From assembly GCA_028699365.1 (NCBI GenBank), contig JAQVUQ010000124.1, positions 1 to 7,705 on the forward strand: a DNA stretch of 7,705 nucleotides, given 5' to 3'. The notes under the pieces are model-generated. The model was not told where the DNA came from and did not search any database. It was given only the letters and a program-made list of their open reading frames with translations. The stretch is from UBA5359 sp028699365 [NCBI: bacterium]. GTDB lineage: Bacteria > UBP13 > UBA5359. This document shows positions 1-7,181 of this stretch, one piece after another. The translations under genes and the position numbers were made by a program. How positions within the stretch are numbered: position 1 is the first letter of the stretch; each line of letters opens with the position of its first letter.

Positions 1-2
1 TA

Positions 3-776
3 ATCATCAGCCACCAGTCAGGCATGAAGGATGATACTGGTGACTGGAGGGAGGAATATCCGTTATCGGAAATGATAGGCTCAGATTACGATAAGACATT
101 GGACAGTTCGACTGAATGGACGACTACGGATGATTGTAAGCTGGATATAAAAGGCTGTCGCCATACCGGAGCGCCGGTCGTTCATTTTGTGCCGGATCAT
201 GATACGGCAATCTGGATGGAGTTAAAGGGTGATTCCCGGCCGGCAGTATTCTACCATAAGTTTGGCAAGGGCTCGGTAATAACTTTTGCCGGGAAACCGG
301 GAAGATTAGTATGCGTGAATCGGCATGAGCGTTTTGAGATGGATGGAAAAACATTTGCCAGAATAGATTTCGATCAGGATCAGGATATAATGGCTTTGAT
401 GGAAAAATCCGTGAGGTTTCTGCTGCAACCGGGAGCACAGCTTGAGACGGAAGGTGTGCCCAGAGGCTTTGTTATCGGTTTGTTCGGCCATGGCGGGCGT
501 ACGGTTCTGCATGTGGTGAACGCTGCGGGGGTGCTCGGCGATAGCGGCAGGGAAATACCTGTACATGCTCCTCTTGGATTTCCCGGAGCGGATAGCTTGC
601 CTGGAGGAGCAAAGGTTATGACGCTGAAGGTTAACAGAGAAAGCAGTGAAGCGGTTCTGCGTTCACCGGAATTCAGTGATGAGAAAGAACTGGTTTGTCG
701 TAGGGAAGGGACATATACGGTTATAGAGTTGCCGGCTGATCTCGTTAATTGCTACAGTGCGATAGAGCTGAAGTAG
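3..776 (+). CDS. 3' part of a GATase1-like / beta-galactosidase-trimerisation-like protein (5' end outside window)
   Basis: The frame is open from the left edge, and the ATG at 24 has no ribosome binding site, so this is most likely the last 257 codons of a longer gene. Around the middle, 'FGKGSVITFAGKPGR' has the strand-and-turn pattern that closes GATase1/ThuA-like trimerisation domains. It matches in position 'YGRGRVVYTAG' of the two paralogues downstream (3762-4886 and 4950-7181). The last ~110 residues ('RTVLHVVNAAG', ending 'IELPADLVNCYSAIELK') look like the same C-terminal beta-sandwich that ends in 'LDWYEAVILE' downstream. I infer that the missing N-terminus held a glycoside-hydrolase-type barrel, as in the 743-residue protein. 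The next gene starts 31 bases on, so the two are probably co-transcribed. Substrate unknown; domain assignment is by eye. Confidence 0.6.
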   Translation: MISHQSGMKDDTGDWREEYPLSEMIGSDYDKTLDSSTEWTTTDDCKLDIKGCRHTGAPVVHFVPDHDTAIWMELKGDSRPAVFYHKFGKGSVITFAGKPGRLVCVNRHERFEMDGKTFARIDFDQDQDIMALMEKSVRFLLQPGAQLETEGVPRGFVIGLFGHGGRTVLHVVNAAGVLGDSGREIPVHAPLGFPGADSLPGGAKVMTLKVNRESSEAVLRSPEFSDEKELVCRREGTYTVIELPADLVNCYSAIELK

Positions 777-794
777 AGAATAAGGGGCTAACTG

Positions 795-800
795 AAGGAG
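795..800 (+). promoter_or_regulatory. Ribosome binding site AAGGAG deciding the ATG start at 808
   Basis: AAGGAG lies 7 bases before the ATG at 808. An in-frame TTG at 802 would sit only one base after this site, which is too close, so 808 is the better start. Confidence 0.75.
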
Positions 801-807
801 TTTGTTT

Positions 808-2079
808 ATGGCTGACTTGCTGGCCGGCTATGGGGAATGTATACTTACCCCGCCAACCGGTATTGAACTGACAGGTTACGGTTACTATCTTGACCGCCGG
901 GCTGAGGCGGTGCTCGATGAGCTTAAGGTGCGGGCGCTTTGCTTGAGAACGGAGTTAAGTGAGGTTGTTCTGGTAAGCTGCGATCTTTTAGGCTTTACGG
1001 TAGAGTTCTCCGATACCGTAAGGAGTGCAGTGGCTGCAGAGCTGAATATAGCATTTGCCAACATTCTTCTGGCCTGTACGCATATTCACTCCGGGCCGGC
1101 TCTGCAGTCACTGCGCGGTTTGGGTAATGTAGAGGCAGGCTATCCGGAAAAGGTAACCGTTGCGATTAAAGAAGCGATCAAGATGGCTGTTGCCGATCTG
1201 CAAAAGGCTGAGTTTTCTTATCGGCTGGAGGCAGTAGAGCCGATAGGTTTTAACAGACGCAACAAGAATTTCGAACCGATCGACCAGACTTTAAAAACAG
1301 CCGTTTTTAAGCGGAATGGAGAACGGATATATCTGTTGAGCTATGCGTGCCATCCGGTAGTTCTTGGGACGACGAAGAAAATCTCGGCCGATTGGCCGGG
1401 TGCCTTGATCAGAGAAATAGAAGAGGGCGGAGACCGGGGCATATTCTTTCAAGGGTTCTGTGGGGACATAGATCCGGTAAGCAATAAGAACCGCTGGGGC
1501 AAAGGCACGCAGGATGATTTGAAGCTTTACGGGCATTTGCTCTACAGCAGGGTGCGCGTTGCGGAAAGGTATGCGCAAGCTTCGCAAAAAGTATCTTTGA
1601 ATGCAGTGGAAAAGAGAGTGAGTTTGCCGCTTACGGTTGTCGGCCGCGGAGGGATTGAACAGGAAAAGCAGTCCTGGTTGAAAAAGCACGAAGGTGATTC
1701 GTCAAGGGAGAGGTTCATAGAGGAGTGGGCGCAGGAGGCTGTCAAGAAGTGTGGGGAACCCGGCAAAAACCGGTATCTTCATAATGTCCCGATCCAAGCC
1801 ATCTCTATCGGAGACCTGCAGGTTCTGGGGATTCCCGGTGAGGTATTTTGCCGGTACGGCTTACGTTTGCAGGAAAGAAGGCCTTCGCTGTTTACCTTCG
1901 GTTATACCGGAGGTAACATCGGTTATTTGCCGACCAGCGAGGCGTACCAGACAGCCGATGATTACGCCTGCTACGGCGCACCCAAGTGCTACCGTCTCTT
2001 TCCCTTTTCCCGGGACGTGGAAGACACGGTTCTTAAGAAATGTAATGAAGTATTAACAGATTTGGAGCTTCTGGGTTGA
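808..2079 (+). CDS. Neutral/alkaline ceramidase-like metallohydrolase (N-terminal domain family)
   Basis: This 423-residue protein matches the neutral/alkaline non-lysosomal ceramidase N-terminal domain family. Visible hallmarks are the N-terminal 'ILTPPTGIELTGYG', the zinc motif 'THIHSGPA' (His92, His94), 'ACHPVVLG' (His182), 'GDIDP' (219-223), 'GIPGE' (Glu345) and 'GYLPTSEAY' (372-380). In true ceramidases a zinc ion is held by His, His, Glu and Tyr, and the nucleophile is the Ser of a GDVSP motif. Here that position is Asp222, so sphingolipid ceramidase activity is doubtful. Many short bacterial relatives carry GDxNP there and have unknown amidase or esterase roles. There is no signal peptide, unlike secreted ceramidases, and the protein is much shorter than the 600-plus residues of Pseudomonas ceramidase, lacking the C-terminal domain. 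Its stop overlaps the start of the AraC-like gene, which suggests translational coupling. Confidence 0.8.
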   Translation: MADLLAGYGECILTPPTGIELTGYGYYLDRRAEAVLDELKVRALCLRTELSEVVLVSCDLLGFTVEFSDTVRSAVAAELNIAFANILLACTHIHSGPALQSLRGLGNVEAGYPEKVTVAIKEAIKMAVADLQKAEFSYRLEAVEPIGFNRRNKNFEPIDQTLKTAVFKRNGERIYLLSYACHPVVLGTTKKISADWPGALIREIEEGGDRGIFFQGFCGDIDPVSNKNRWGKGTQDDLKLYGHLLYSRVRVAERYAQASQKVSLNAVEKRVSLPLTVVGRGGIEQEKQSWLKKHEGDSSRERFIEEWAQEAVKKCGEPGKNRYLHNVPIQAISIGDLQVLGIPGEVFCRYGLRLQERRPSLFTFGYTGGNIGYLPTSEAYQTADDYACYGAPKCYRLFPFSRDVEDTVLKKCNEVLTDLELLG

Positions 2080-2686
2080 AAGGTAGTCCGGTTAACGTTA
2101 AGTCTCATCATGAGGTGATTTTCGAAGGTCCGGTGGAATTGCCGGTTAAAGCTGTCTGGACGCGGTCAAGATACCCGGAGCAGCAGTTAGCCTATCATGA
2201 GGAGTATGAATATCATCTGATCAAAAGAGGTTGCGGCTCCTACTTTATCGTGGACAGGGATTACGAATACCGGAGGAACACGCTGATAATCATCAGGCCC
2301 AATGAGGTCCATCGCTGCAGGCCTGCACCGGACGCTTATCTGGAAAAAGCTTCTTTATTTTTTTCGGCTTCGCTCGTTGAGAACAGGAAACCGGATATCT
2401 ACGTCAATGACAACGATATTTGTCATGTAATCACTCTGGCAGAGCAGGAAGCCACTATGGTGGAGGTTATAATCAATACCATATACAACGCCGGATAGCG
2501 GAAGCCAAACGGTTGCTCAAGGAAAACAGCGGTCTGACGGTGGATAGCATATCTCAGAGAGTCGGCTTTGAGGATTTTACCGTTTTTAACCGCAATTTCA
2601 AGTTAGTTACCGGTATGACGCCTTCGATGTATAGAAAACTGCAACTGCCGGCCGTGCAGGAGCCGGCGGATACCGGCCGCATCTAA
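2076..2686 (+). pseudogene. AraC-family transcriptional regulator, broken: linker and first helix-turn-helix deleted, with frameshift
   Basis: Reading starts at TTG 2076, which overlaps the previous stop (TTGA), with GGAG at 2064-2067 as a possible ribosome binding site. The first frame encodes a cupin-type sensor domain ('HEEYEYHLIKRG', 'LIIIRPNEVHRC') and ends at a stop at 2496-2498. The third frame, from about 2465, carries the end of an AraC DNA-binding domain: 'YNQYHIQRRIAEAKRLL', the linker that normally follows helix-turn-helix 1, then 'SISQRVGFEDFTVFNRNF' and 'GMTPSMYRK', a near-consensus second helix-turn-helix. The helical linker and first helix-turn-helix, roughly 80-100 residues in typical members, are absent. 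Sensor and DNA-binding parts meet out of frame near 2455-2470. This is therefore a deletion of a length not divisible by three, not a simple one-base slip. It probably once controlled the neighbouring genes and is unlikely to bind DNA now. Confidence 0.85.
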
Positions 2687-2795
2687 GGGGCCGTCCATGA
2701 ATAACATAACCGATTTCATTATGATCTAACTCTTTCTTGAAGGAACCTTATGTGAGGTATCCGAGGTTCGTCTGCCGGCAAACGACATAAAAACC

Positions 2796-2825
2796 GGAAA
2801 TTATTACCCAATGCCGGGAATTTCC
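2796..2825. repeat. Short inverted repeat GGAAATT / AATTTCC upstream of the ThuA-like gene
   Basis: Perfect 7-bp arms at 2796-2802 and 2819-2825 are separated by 16 bases. The right arm abuts the weak -35 element of the candidate promoter, so this could be an operator for a dimeric regulator. The loop is long and no T-run follows, so it is not a terminator. A chance occurrence is quite possible. Confidence 0.25.
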
Positions 2826-2826
2826 A

Positions 2827-2855
2827 TTAAACAGCAATAATATAAGGCATATAAT
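2827..2855 (+). promoter_or_regulatory. Candidate sigma-70-type promoter for the ThuA-like gene
   Basis: A perfect TATAAT stands at 2850-2855 in an A/T-rich patch, 22 bases before the start codon. At the ideal 17-base spacing upstream is TTAAAC (2827-2832), a poor -35 match. Transcription would begin close to the ribosome binding site (about 2868-2874), giving a very short leader. It lies in the only long gap (191 bp) of the window, where a new transcript is expected. Confidence 0.4.
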
Positions 2856-2877
2856 TAGCATATGAAAGAGGGGGAAG

Positions 2878-3765
2878 ATGAAAATATTATTTGGTTTGAT
2901 AATACTATTGCTGGCGGCAAACTGCTCTCTTAAGGGCGAGTGTGCCGGTGAGATGCAGGTCGGAATATACAATGGCGATAGGCGAGTCGCAGCCGTAGAA
3001 GATATGGCTGCTGCCTTGAGAGCGCAGGGCATGGCTGTCGAATACGTCGATAAGAAAATTATCGAGGAAGGCAGCATATATAAGTATGACGTCCTCATCT
3101 TCAGCGGCGGCTGGAATGCAACGGGATGGGCGACTTATCCGTTGCGGCTGCGGCTGGCGGATTACGTGGACAAGGGACACGGTGTGTTGTTGACCGGGTT
3201 CCGGTGCGGTCCCATCAGGAACATGGCCCGTCCGGTCTTTCCGGAGGTGGGAGTTGCATACAACAAGGTAAATACCAACGGTGCGATGATAACGGATAAG
3301 GGACATGCAATTACCATGGAGGTGCCGGAGCGGTTTTATCATTCTTTCTGGGACCATCAGGTGCTGCGCCCCGGGTCTTCCGGCAGGGTATTGATGAAGG
3401 ATACGGGGGGCGAGGCGCTGTTAGTTGCCGGTAAAGAAGGATCCGGCAGAGTTGTTTTGTGCGGATTCGATTTTTACAAGCCCGAAGGGGCGAACCACAG
3501 GCTTCTTATGAATTGTATCGGCTGGCTCGGGCAGGCCGGTTTGAGAGAGCACGATAAAAATATAAGAGAATCTGTGGAACTGAGGGTATTGAGACGGGAG
3601 AAGATATGGGATTATACCTATGCGGATAGAGGGTTTGACGCTAAGCATGGGATACTTGCAAATATAAAGTACGATTACGAAACCCCGCTGGATATTCTGG
3701 TATTCAAGCTGCGGGATTACGAACGATATGCAAAAACCGAATCCGAGAAGCGTCTGATCGTATGA
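2878..3765 (+). CDS. Secreted ThuA/GATase1-like domain protein, C-terminally truncated at a rearrangement junction
   Basis: The start is ATG 2878 behind GAGGGGG (2868-2874). Residues 1-24 form a signal peptide (MKIL, a hydrophobic run, cleavage near Ala23). Asn at the position before Cys16 argues against a lipoprotein. Residues 26-220 resemble the class-I glutamine-amidotransferase-like fold of ThuA and trimerisation domains: 'VGIYNGDRRVAAVEDMAAAL', 'DVLIFSGGW' (to Trp79), 'GHGVLLTGFRCG' (Cys110), a 'FYHSFWDHQ' loop, and 'GSGRVVLCGFDFYKP' closing the sheet. No catalytic triad is evident, so enzyme activity is not claimed; such domains often accompany glycoside hydrolases. The last ~70 residues are predicted helical and unrecognised. 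They end in 'KRLIV', and the stop is formed by the first bases of the repeat at 3761. The natural C-terminus has therefore probably been lost. The ATGA overlap with the following reading frame is created by the same junction. Confidence 0.7.
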   Translation: MKILFGLIILLLAANCSLKGECAGEMQVGIYNGDRRVAAVEDMAAALRAQGMAVEYVDKKIIEEGSIYKYDVLIFSGGWNATGWATYPLRLRLADYVDKGHGVLLTGFRCGPIRNMARPVFPEVGVAYNKVNTNGAMITDKGHAITMEVPERFYHSFWDHQVLRPGSSGRVLMKDTGGEALLVAGKEGSGRVVLCGFDFYKPEGANHRLLMNCIGWLGQAGLREHDKNIRESVELRVLRREKIWDYTYADRGFDAKHGILANIKYDYETPLDILVFKLRDYERYAKTESEKRLIV

Positions 3766-4886
3766 ACTCCACGGAGGAGACAGGAGAACTATCCAAGGCT
3801 CTGGGATTCTTCCAAAAGAACGAGGATTACTATGCCCAGGCAAAATCCGTTGCCGCCGTAGCCCTGCTGTGGTCGACGCGCAGCGGCGATTACTATGCAG
3901 TAGATCCGGCCGAGACCAGCGACTGGACTCTGGCTACGGAAAAAGGCGGCAAAGAGGGCAGGAACGTTTACCTGGCATCCTGGCGCGGCATGTACGATAT
4001 ACTGCTGCGGGCACATATCCCCTTCGACATAATCACCGACGAAGATCTGACGGTGGAGAGGCTGAAACGCTACAAGACAATAGTTATGGCCAATACCCCC
4101 GTCATGAGCGATGAGGAATGCGCCGCTTTGCGCCGCTATGTGTCTGAAGGCGGGGGGCTGGTCTGCTCTTATGAGACGTCTCTTTACGATGAATGGGGCG
4201 ATAAAAGAAGCGACTTCGGGTTGAAAGAGGTTATCGGAGCCGGTGTAGCGGCGGGAAAAGATTTCGGCAATCTCTGGAAAGAGTATAATCACTTTACCCT
4301 GATAAAGACAGAGCACCCGATAGTGCAGGGTGTAAGGAAATCAATGCCCTCACCGACTTTTGTCCAGGCCATCAAGGCAGATAAGGAGGAGGAAGTGCTG
4401 GGCATAGTGGATATGACGAATGCCCCGGCAGAGGATAAGGGAATAAGGTATCCGGCCATTATAGCCCGTCAGTACGGGCGGGGCAGGGTAGTCTATACCG
4501 CCGGCTGTCTGGAAGAGCGTTACTGGACGGCCAATTTCTCTGAGATAAAGGAACTGATCAAAAACAGCGTTATCTGGACAGGCGGGGATTGTCTGCCGGT
4601 AGAGATCAAGGCGCCGGAGACGGTGGAAGTCACACTATCCCGGCAGGCGGATAAGAAGCGTTATATTCTCCACTTCATCAACTATACAGGGGAAATGGCC
4701 AGGCCGCTGAGCACGATAATACCGATAAGTGATATTCAGGTTGTGTTGAAGGGGCTGGACTTGCAAAGGATAAGAACGGCAAAGACGCTTGTGGGCAAGA
4801 GAGAACTGACGCTGAAAGTCATTGACGGCAAACCGTGCTTTTCCCTGCCGAAGCTGGACTGGTATGAGGCTGTTATCCTGGAATAA
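3762..4886 (+). CDS. Headless paralogue of the 743-residue putative glycoside hydrolase: trimerisation-like domain plus beta-sandwich only
   Basis: The 374 codons align without gaps to residues 370-743 of the product of 4950-7181, with 29 differences by my count (about 92% identical). The catalytic barrel and signal peptide are missing. The apparent start codon is simply the internal Met370 of the full-length copy. It overlaps the previous stop (ATGA) and has no good ribosome binding site, so translation would depend on coupling to the ThuA-like gene. Domains: a linker helix (1-30), a GATase1/trimerisation-like fold (about 32-270, with 'VALLWSTRSGDYY' and 'ARQYGRGRVVYTAG'), and a C-terminal beta-sandwich (about 285-374). 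The product would stay in the cytoplasm if made. The frame is undamaged, so the event is recent or the fragment is still under selection. It may be functionally a pseudogene. Confidence 0.7.
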   Translation: MNSTEETGELSKALGFFQKNEDYYAQAKSVAAVALLWSTRSGDYYAVDPAETSDWTLATEKGGKEGRNVYLASWRGMYDILLRAHIPFDIITDEDLTVERLKRYKTIVMANTPVMSDEECAALRRYVSEGGGLVCSYETSLYDEWGDKRSDFGLKEVIGAGVAAGKDFGNLWKEYNHFTLIKTEHPIVQGVRKSMPSPTFVQAIKADKEEEVLGIVDMTNAPAEDKGIRYPAIIARQYGRGRVVYTAGCLEERYWTANFSEIKELIKNSVIWTGGDCLPVEIKAPETVEVTLSRQADKKRYILHFINYTGEMARPLSTIIPISDIQVVLKGLDLQRIRTAKTLVGKRELTLKVIDGKPCFSLPKLDWYEAVILE

Positions 4887-4933
4887 TGACAGAATAATTG
4901 ATCGGCTACCGCCGGAGTGGACCGGGATGGATT

Positions 4934-4941
4934 GGAAGGGG
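4934..4941 (+). promoter_or_regulatory. Ribosome binding site GGAAGGGG for the GTG start at 4950
   Basis: A purine-rich site lies 8 bases before GTG 4950. The paralogous position downstream has AAGGGG before an ATG. The two leaders differ right at the start codon (GTG against ATG), which supports GTG 4950 as the genuine start. Confidence 0.65.
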
Positions 4942-4949
4942 ATTGCTGA

Positions 4950-7181
4950 GTGTTTAAGAAGACCGTTTTGTTGGTAATTTGTCTGGCGATTGTCATATTT
5001 TCCGGCAGTGTGGAAGCCATGGCAGCAGATAATAAGACAATGGTGAGCGATAAGTCGCTATCTTCGCAGAAAACGGCAGATGGAAGCGATGCATGGCTGA
5101 GAGCGCCTTTGCGTCTGGCACACTATTTTTGCACGGGCGGGGACCAGAGAGACGGCATATACGAAACGCTGCCGGATGAGAGGCTGGCCGAGAGGTTCGC
5201 GGAGGATATGGCTGCACTGAACGTCAATGCCATTCACTTTGACGGCAGAGGACAGTTGTTGAAGGATGTCTGCCGCCTGATGCACGAGCGGAACATCAAA
5301 GTCTTTGCTTACCACATGCCCTTTGTGGGAGAGGAGGCCAGGCAACTCTGGAAAGAGATGGCCGCTCACCCCGAATGGTGCATGGTAACGGCTAAGCAGG
5401 CCTTATCCGCCGAACCGGTGCGTCTTATTCCGCATAGGTGCTGCAACACCGGCTTCAGGGACTTCACTTACGCCATACTGAAGAAAACGGTGCAGGATTA
5501 TGATGTCGACGGCGTATTTCTTGACGGGTATGCGATCCCGCCGGGGTATTGCTATTGTCAAAATTGCCGTGAGAAGTTCAGGCGGCAGTATGGGGAAGAT
5601 ATGCCCATGGAGGCGGATGAGACGTCTCCTGCATGGAAGAAGCTCAAGCAGTTTCGCTACGAGCAGGTGGCGGAGTTTATAAAAGGCTGCCGTGAGGCGG
5701 TAAAGGCAGGCAACCCCAAGGCTGTTTTCTATATGAACATGCAGGGGCTGAACAGGCTGGGGTGGTGTACGGCCAGAAACAACCTTATGTTGAGAGATCA
5801 CGTGGATATAGTAGGCTCGGAGGCGTTTGAATACTACTATCCCGAGAGCTTGCAGAACCGTGCTCTATGGGCACAGGGTGCCACAGCCAAATTGAATACC
5901 GCCATAGCCGGAGAAAAACCGGCAGTGGTCTTTTGCACCCTGACCCCGCGCCCGTGGGGGAAGCGGGCCTTACCGGGAGCAACGCTGAAGAACATGACGG
6001 CACAGGTAATGGCCCATGGAGCCGGGATATGGTATGAATCCAGCTATTATACGCATATGAACTCCACGGAGGAGACAGGAGAACTATCGAAAGCTCTGGG
6101 ATTCTTCCAGAAGAACGAGGATTATTACCGCCAGGCAAAATCCGTTGCCGCCGTAGCCCTGCTGTGGTCGACGCGCAGCGGCGATTACTACGCCGTAGAT
6201 CCGGCCGAGACCAGCGACTGGACTCTGGCTACGGAAAAAGGCGGTAAAGAGGGCCGGAACGTTTACCTGGCATCCTGGCGCGGCATGTACGATATACTGC
6301 TGCGGGCACATATCCCCTTCGACATAATCACCGACGAAGATCTGACGGTGGAGAGGCTGAAACGCTATAAGACGATTGTTACGGCCAATGCACCTGTCTT
6401 GAGCGACGATCAATGTGAGGCTTTGCGCCGCTATGTGTCTGAAGGCGGGGGACTGGTCTGCTCTTATGAGACGTCGCTTTACGATGAATGGGGTAATAAA
6501 AGAAGCGACTTCGGGTTGAAAGAGGTTATCGGAGCCGGTGTAGCGGCCGGGAAGGATTTCGGCAATCTCTGGAAAGAGTATAATCACTTTACCCTGATAA
6601 AGACAGAGCACCCGATAGCTCAGGGTGTAAGGAAGTCGATGCCCTCACCGACTTTTGTCCAGGCGGTAAAGGCAGACAAGGAAGAGGAAGCACTGGGCAT
6701 AGTGGATATGACTAACGCCCCGGCAAAGGATAAGGGAATAAGGTATCCGGCCATTATAGCTCGTCAGTACGGGCGGGGCAGGGTAGTCTATACCGCCGGC
6801 TCTCTGGAAGAGCGTTACTGGACGGTCAATTTTCCTGAGATCAAGGAGTTGATCAAAAACAGCGTTGTCTGGACAGGCGGGGATTGTCTGCCGGTAGAGA
6901 TCAAGGCGCCGGAGACGGTGGAAGTCACACTATCACGGCAGGCGGATAAGAAGCGCTATATTCTCCACTTCATCAACTATACAGGGGAAATGGCCAGGCC
7001 GCTGAGTAGCATAATACCCGTAAACGATATTCAGGTTGTGTTGAAAGAACAGAGCTTACGGAAGATAAGAACGGCCAGGACGCTTGTTGGTAAGGTTGAA
7101 CTCCCCTTGAAGGTTGTTGACGGCAAGCCGTGCTTTTCTCTGCCCAGGCTGGACTGGTATGAGGCTGTTATCCTGGAATGA
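4950..7181 (+). CDS. Secreted putative glycoside hydrolase (GHL6-like barrel) with trimerisation-like domain and C-terminal beta-sandwich
   Basis: This 743-residue protein starts at GTG 4950. Residues 1-25 are a classical signal peptide (MFKK, hydrophobic core, cleavage after 'AMA'). Residues ~50-365 look like a TIM barrel of the hypothetical glycosyl hydrolase 6 (GHL6) type. Supporting motifs are 'LNVNAIHFDGRG', 'DYDVDGVFLDGYAIPPGYCY' and the Cys201-x-Cys203-x2-Cys206 cluster leading to 'CREKFRRQYG', which is typical of this group. Asp192 in 'FLDG' and Glu291 in 'VGSEAFEYYY' are candidate catalytic acids (inference). Residues ~400-640 form a GATase1/beta-galactosidase-trimerisation-like domain and ~655-743 a beta-sandwich. 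It acts outside the cytoplasm, probably on a glycan; the substrate is not predictable here. It is the only complete member of the local family. Its barrel lies between two long direct repeats, and the barrel-free half is duplicated just upstream. Confidence 0.75.
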   Translation: MFKKTVLLVICLAIVIFSGSVEAMAADNKTMVSDKSLSSQKTADGSDAWLRAPLRLAHYFCTGGDQRDGIYETLPDERLAERFAEDMAALNVNAIHFDGRGQLLKDVCRLMHERNIKVFAYHMPFVGEEARQLWKEMAAHPEWCMVTAKQALSAEPVRLIPHRCCNTGFRDFTYAILKKTVQDYDVDGVFLDGYAIPPGYCYCQNCREKFRRQYGEDMPMEADETSPAWKKLKQFRYEQVAEFIKGCREAVKAGNPKAVFYMNMQGLNRLGWCTARNNLMLRDHVDIVGSEAFEYYYPESLQNRALWAQGATAKLNTAIAGEKPAVVFCTLTPRPWGKRALPGATLKNMTAQVMAHGAGIWYESSYYTHMNSTEETGELSKALGFFQKNEDYYRQAKSVAAVALLWSTRSGDYYAVDPAETSDWTLATEKGGKEGRNVYLASWRGMYDILLRAHIPFDIITDEDLTVERLKRYKTIVTANAPVLSDDQCEALRRYVSEGGGLVCSYETSLYDEWGNKRSDFGLKEVIGAGVAAGKDFGNLWKEYNHFTLIKTEHPIAQGVRKSMPSPTFVQAVKADKEEEALGIVDMTNAPAKDKGIRYPAIIARQYGRGRVVYTAGSLEERYWTVNFPEIKELIKNSVVWTGGDCLPVEIKAPETVEVTLSRQADKKRYILHFINYTGEMARPLSSIIPVNDIQVVLKEQSLRKIRTARTLVGKVELPLKVVDGKPCFSLPRLDWYEAVILE

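Larger units (their letters stand above)
3761..5044 (+). repeat. Direct repeat, copy A (~1284 bp)
   Basis: Copy A matches 6056-7338. It covers the C-terminal half of the hydrolase gene, the intergenic gap and the signal-peptide codons of the next gene. The coding part shows no indels (constant offset 2295); one base of length difference occurs just before the downstream start codon. Identity begins sharply at 3761 and ends at about 5044. Confidence 0.9.

Noticed and set aside
24-776. Complete 250-codon gene starting at ATG 24
   Set aside because: There is no ribosome binding site, the frame is open to the window edge, and the sequence starts in the middle of a domain, so it is treated as a partial gene.
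2662-2677. GC-rich hairpin GCCGG / CCGGC at the end of the AraC gene as a terminator
   Set aside because: The stem is only 5 bp, lies inside the reading frame and has no T-run after it.
2420-2686. Stand-alone 88-codon + strand frame encoding a helix-turn-helix protein
   Set aside because: Its first ~15 codons are the cupin region read out of frame, and the rest is the tail of the AraC gene. It is a fragment of the broken regulator, not a gene of its own.
2076-2686. Programmed ribosomal frameshift joining the two AraC parts
   Set aside because: A frameshift would not restore the missing linker and first helix-turn-helix, and I see no slippery heptamer with a following hairpin at 2440-2480.
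2743-2769. Inverted repeat GAACCT / AGGTTC in the intergenic gap
   Set aside because: Six-base arms with a 15-base loop are expected by chance, and nothing else supports a function.
2893-2925. Lipobox at Cys16 of the ThuA-like protein
   Set aside because: The residue before the cysteine is Asn, where lipoproteins need Gly, Ala or Ser. A signal-peptidase I site near Ala23 fits better.
3789-4316. Minus-strand 175-codon frame, repeated at 6084-6611
   Set aside because: It is present in both places only because the underlying + strand sequence is duplicated. It has no ribosome binding site or recognisable domain, and it opposes a clear coding frame.
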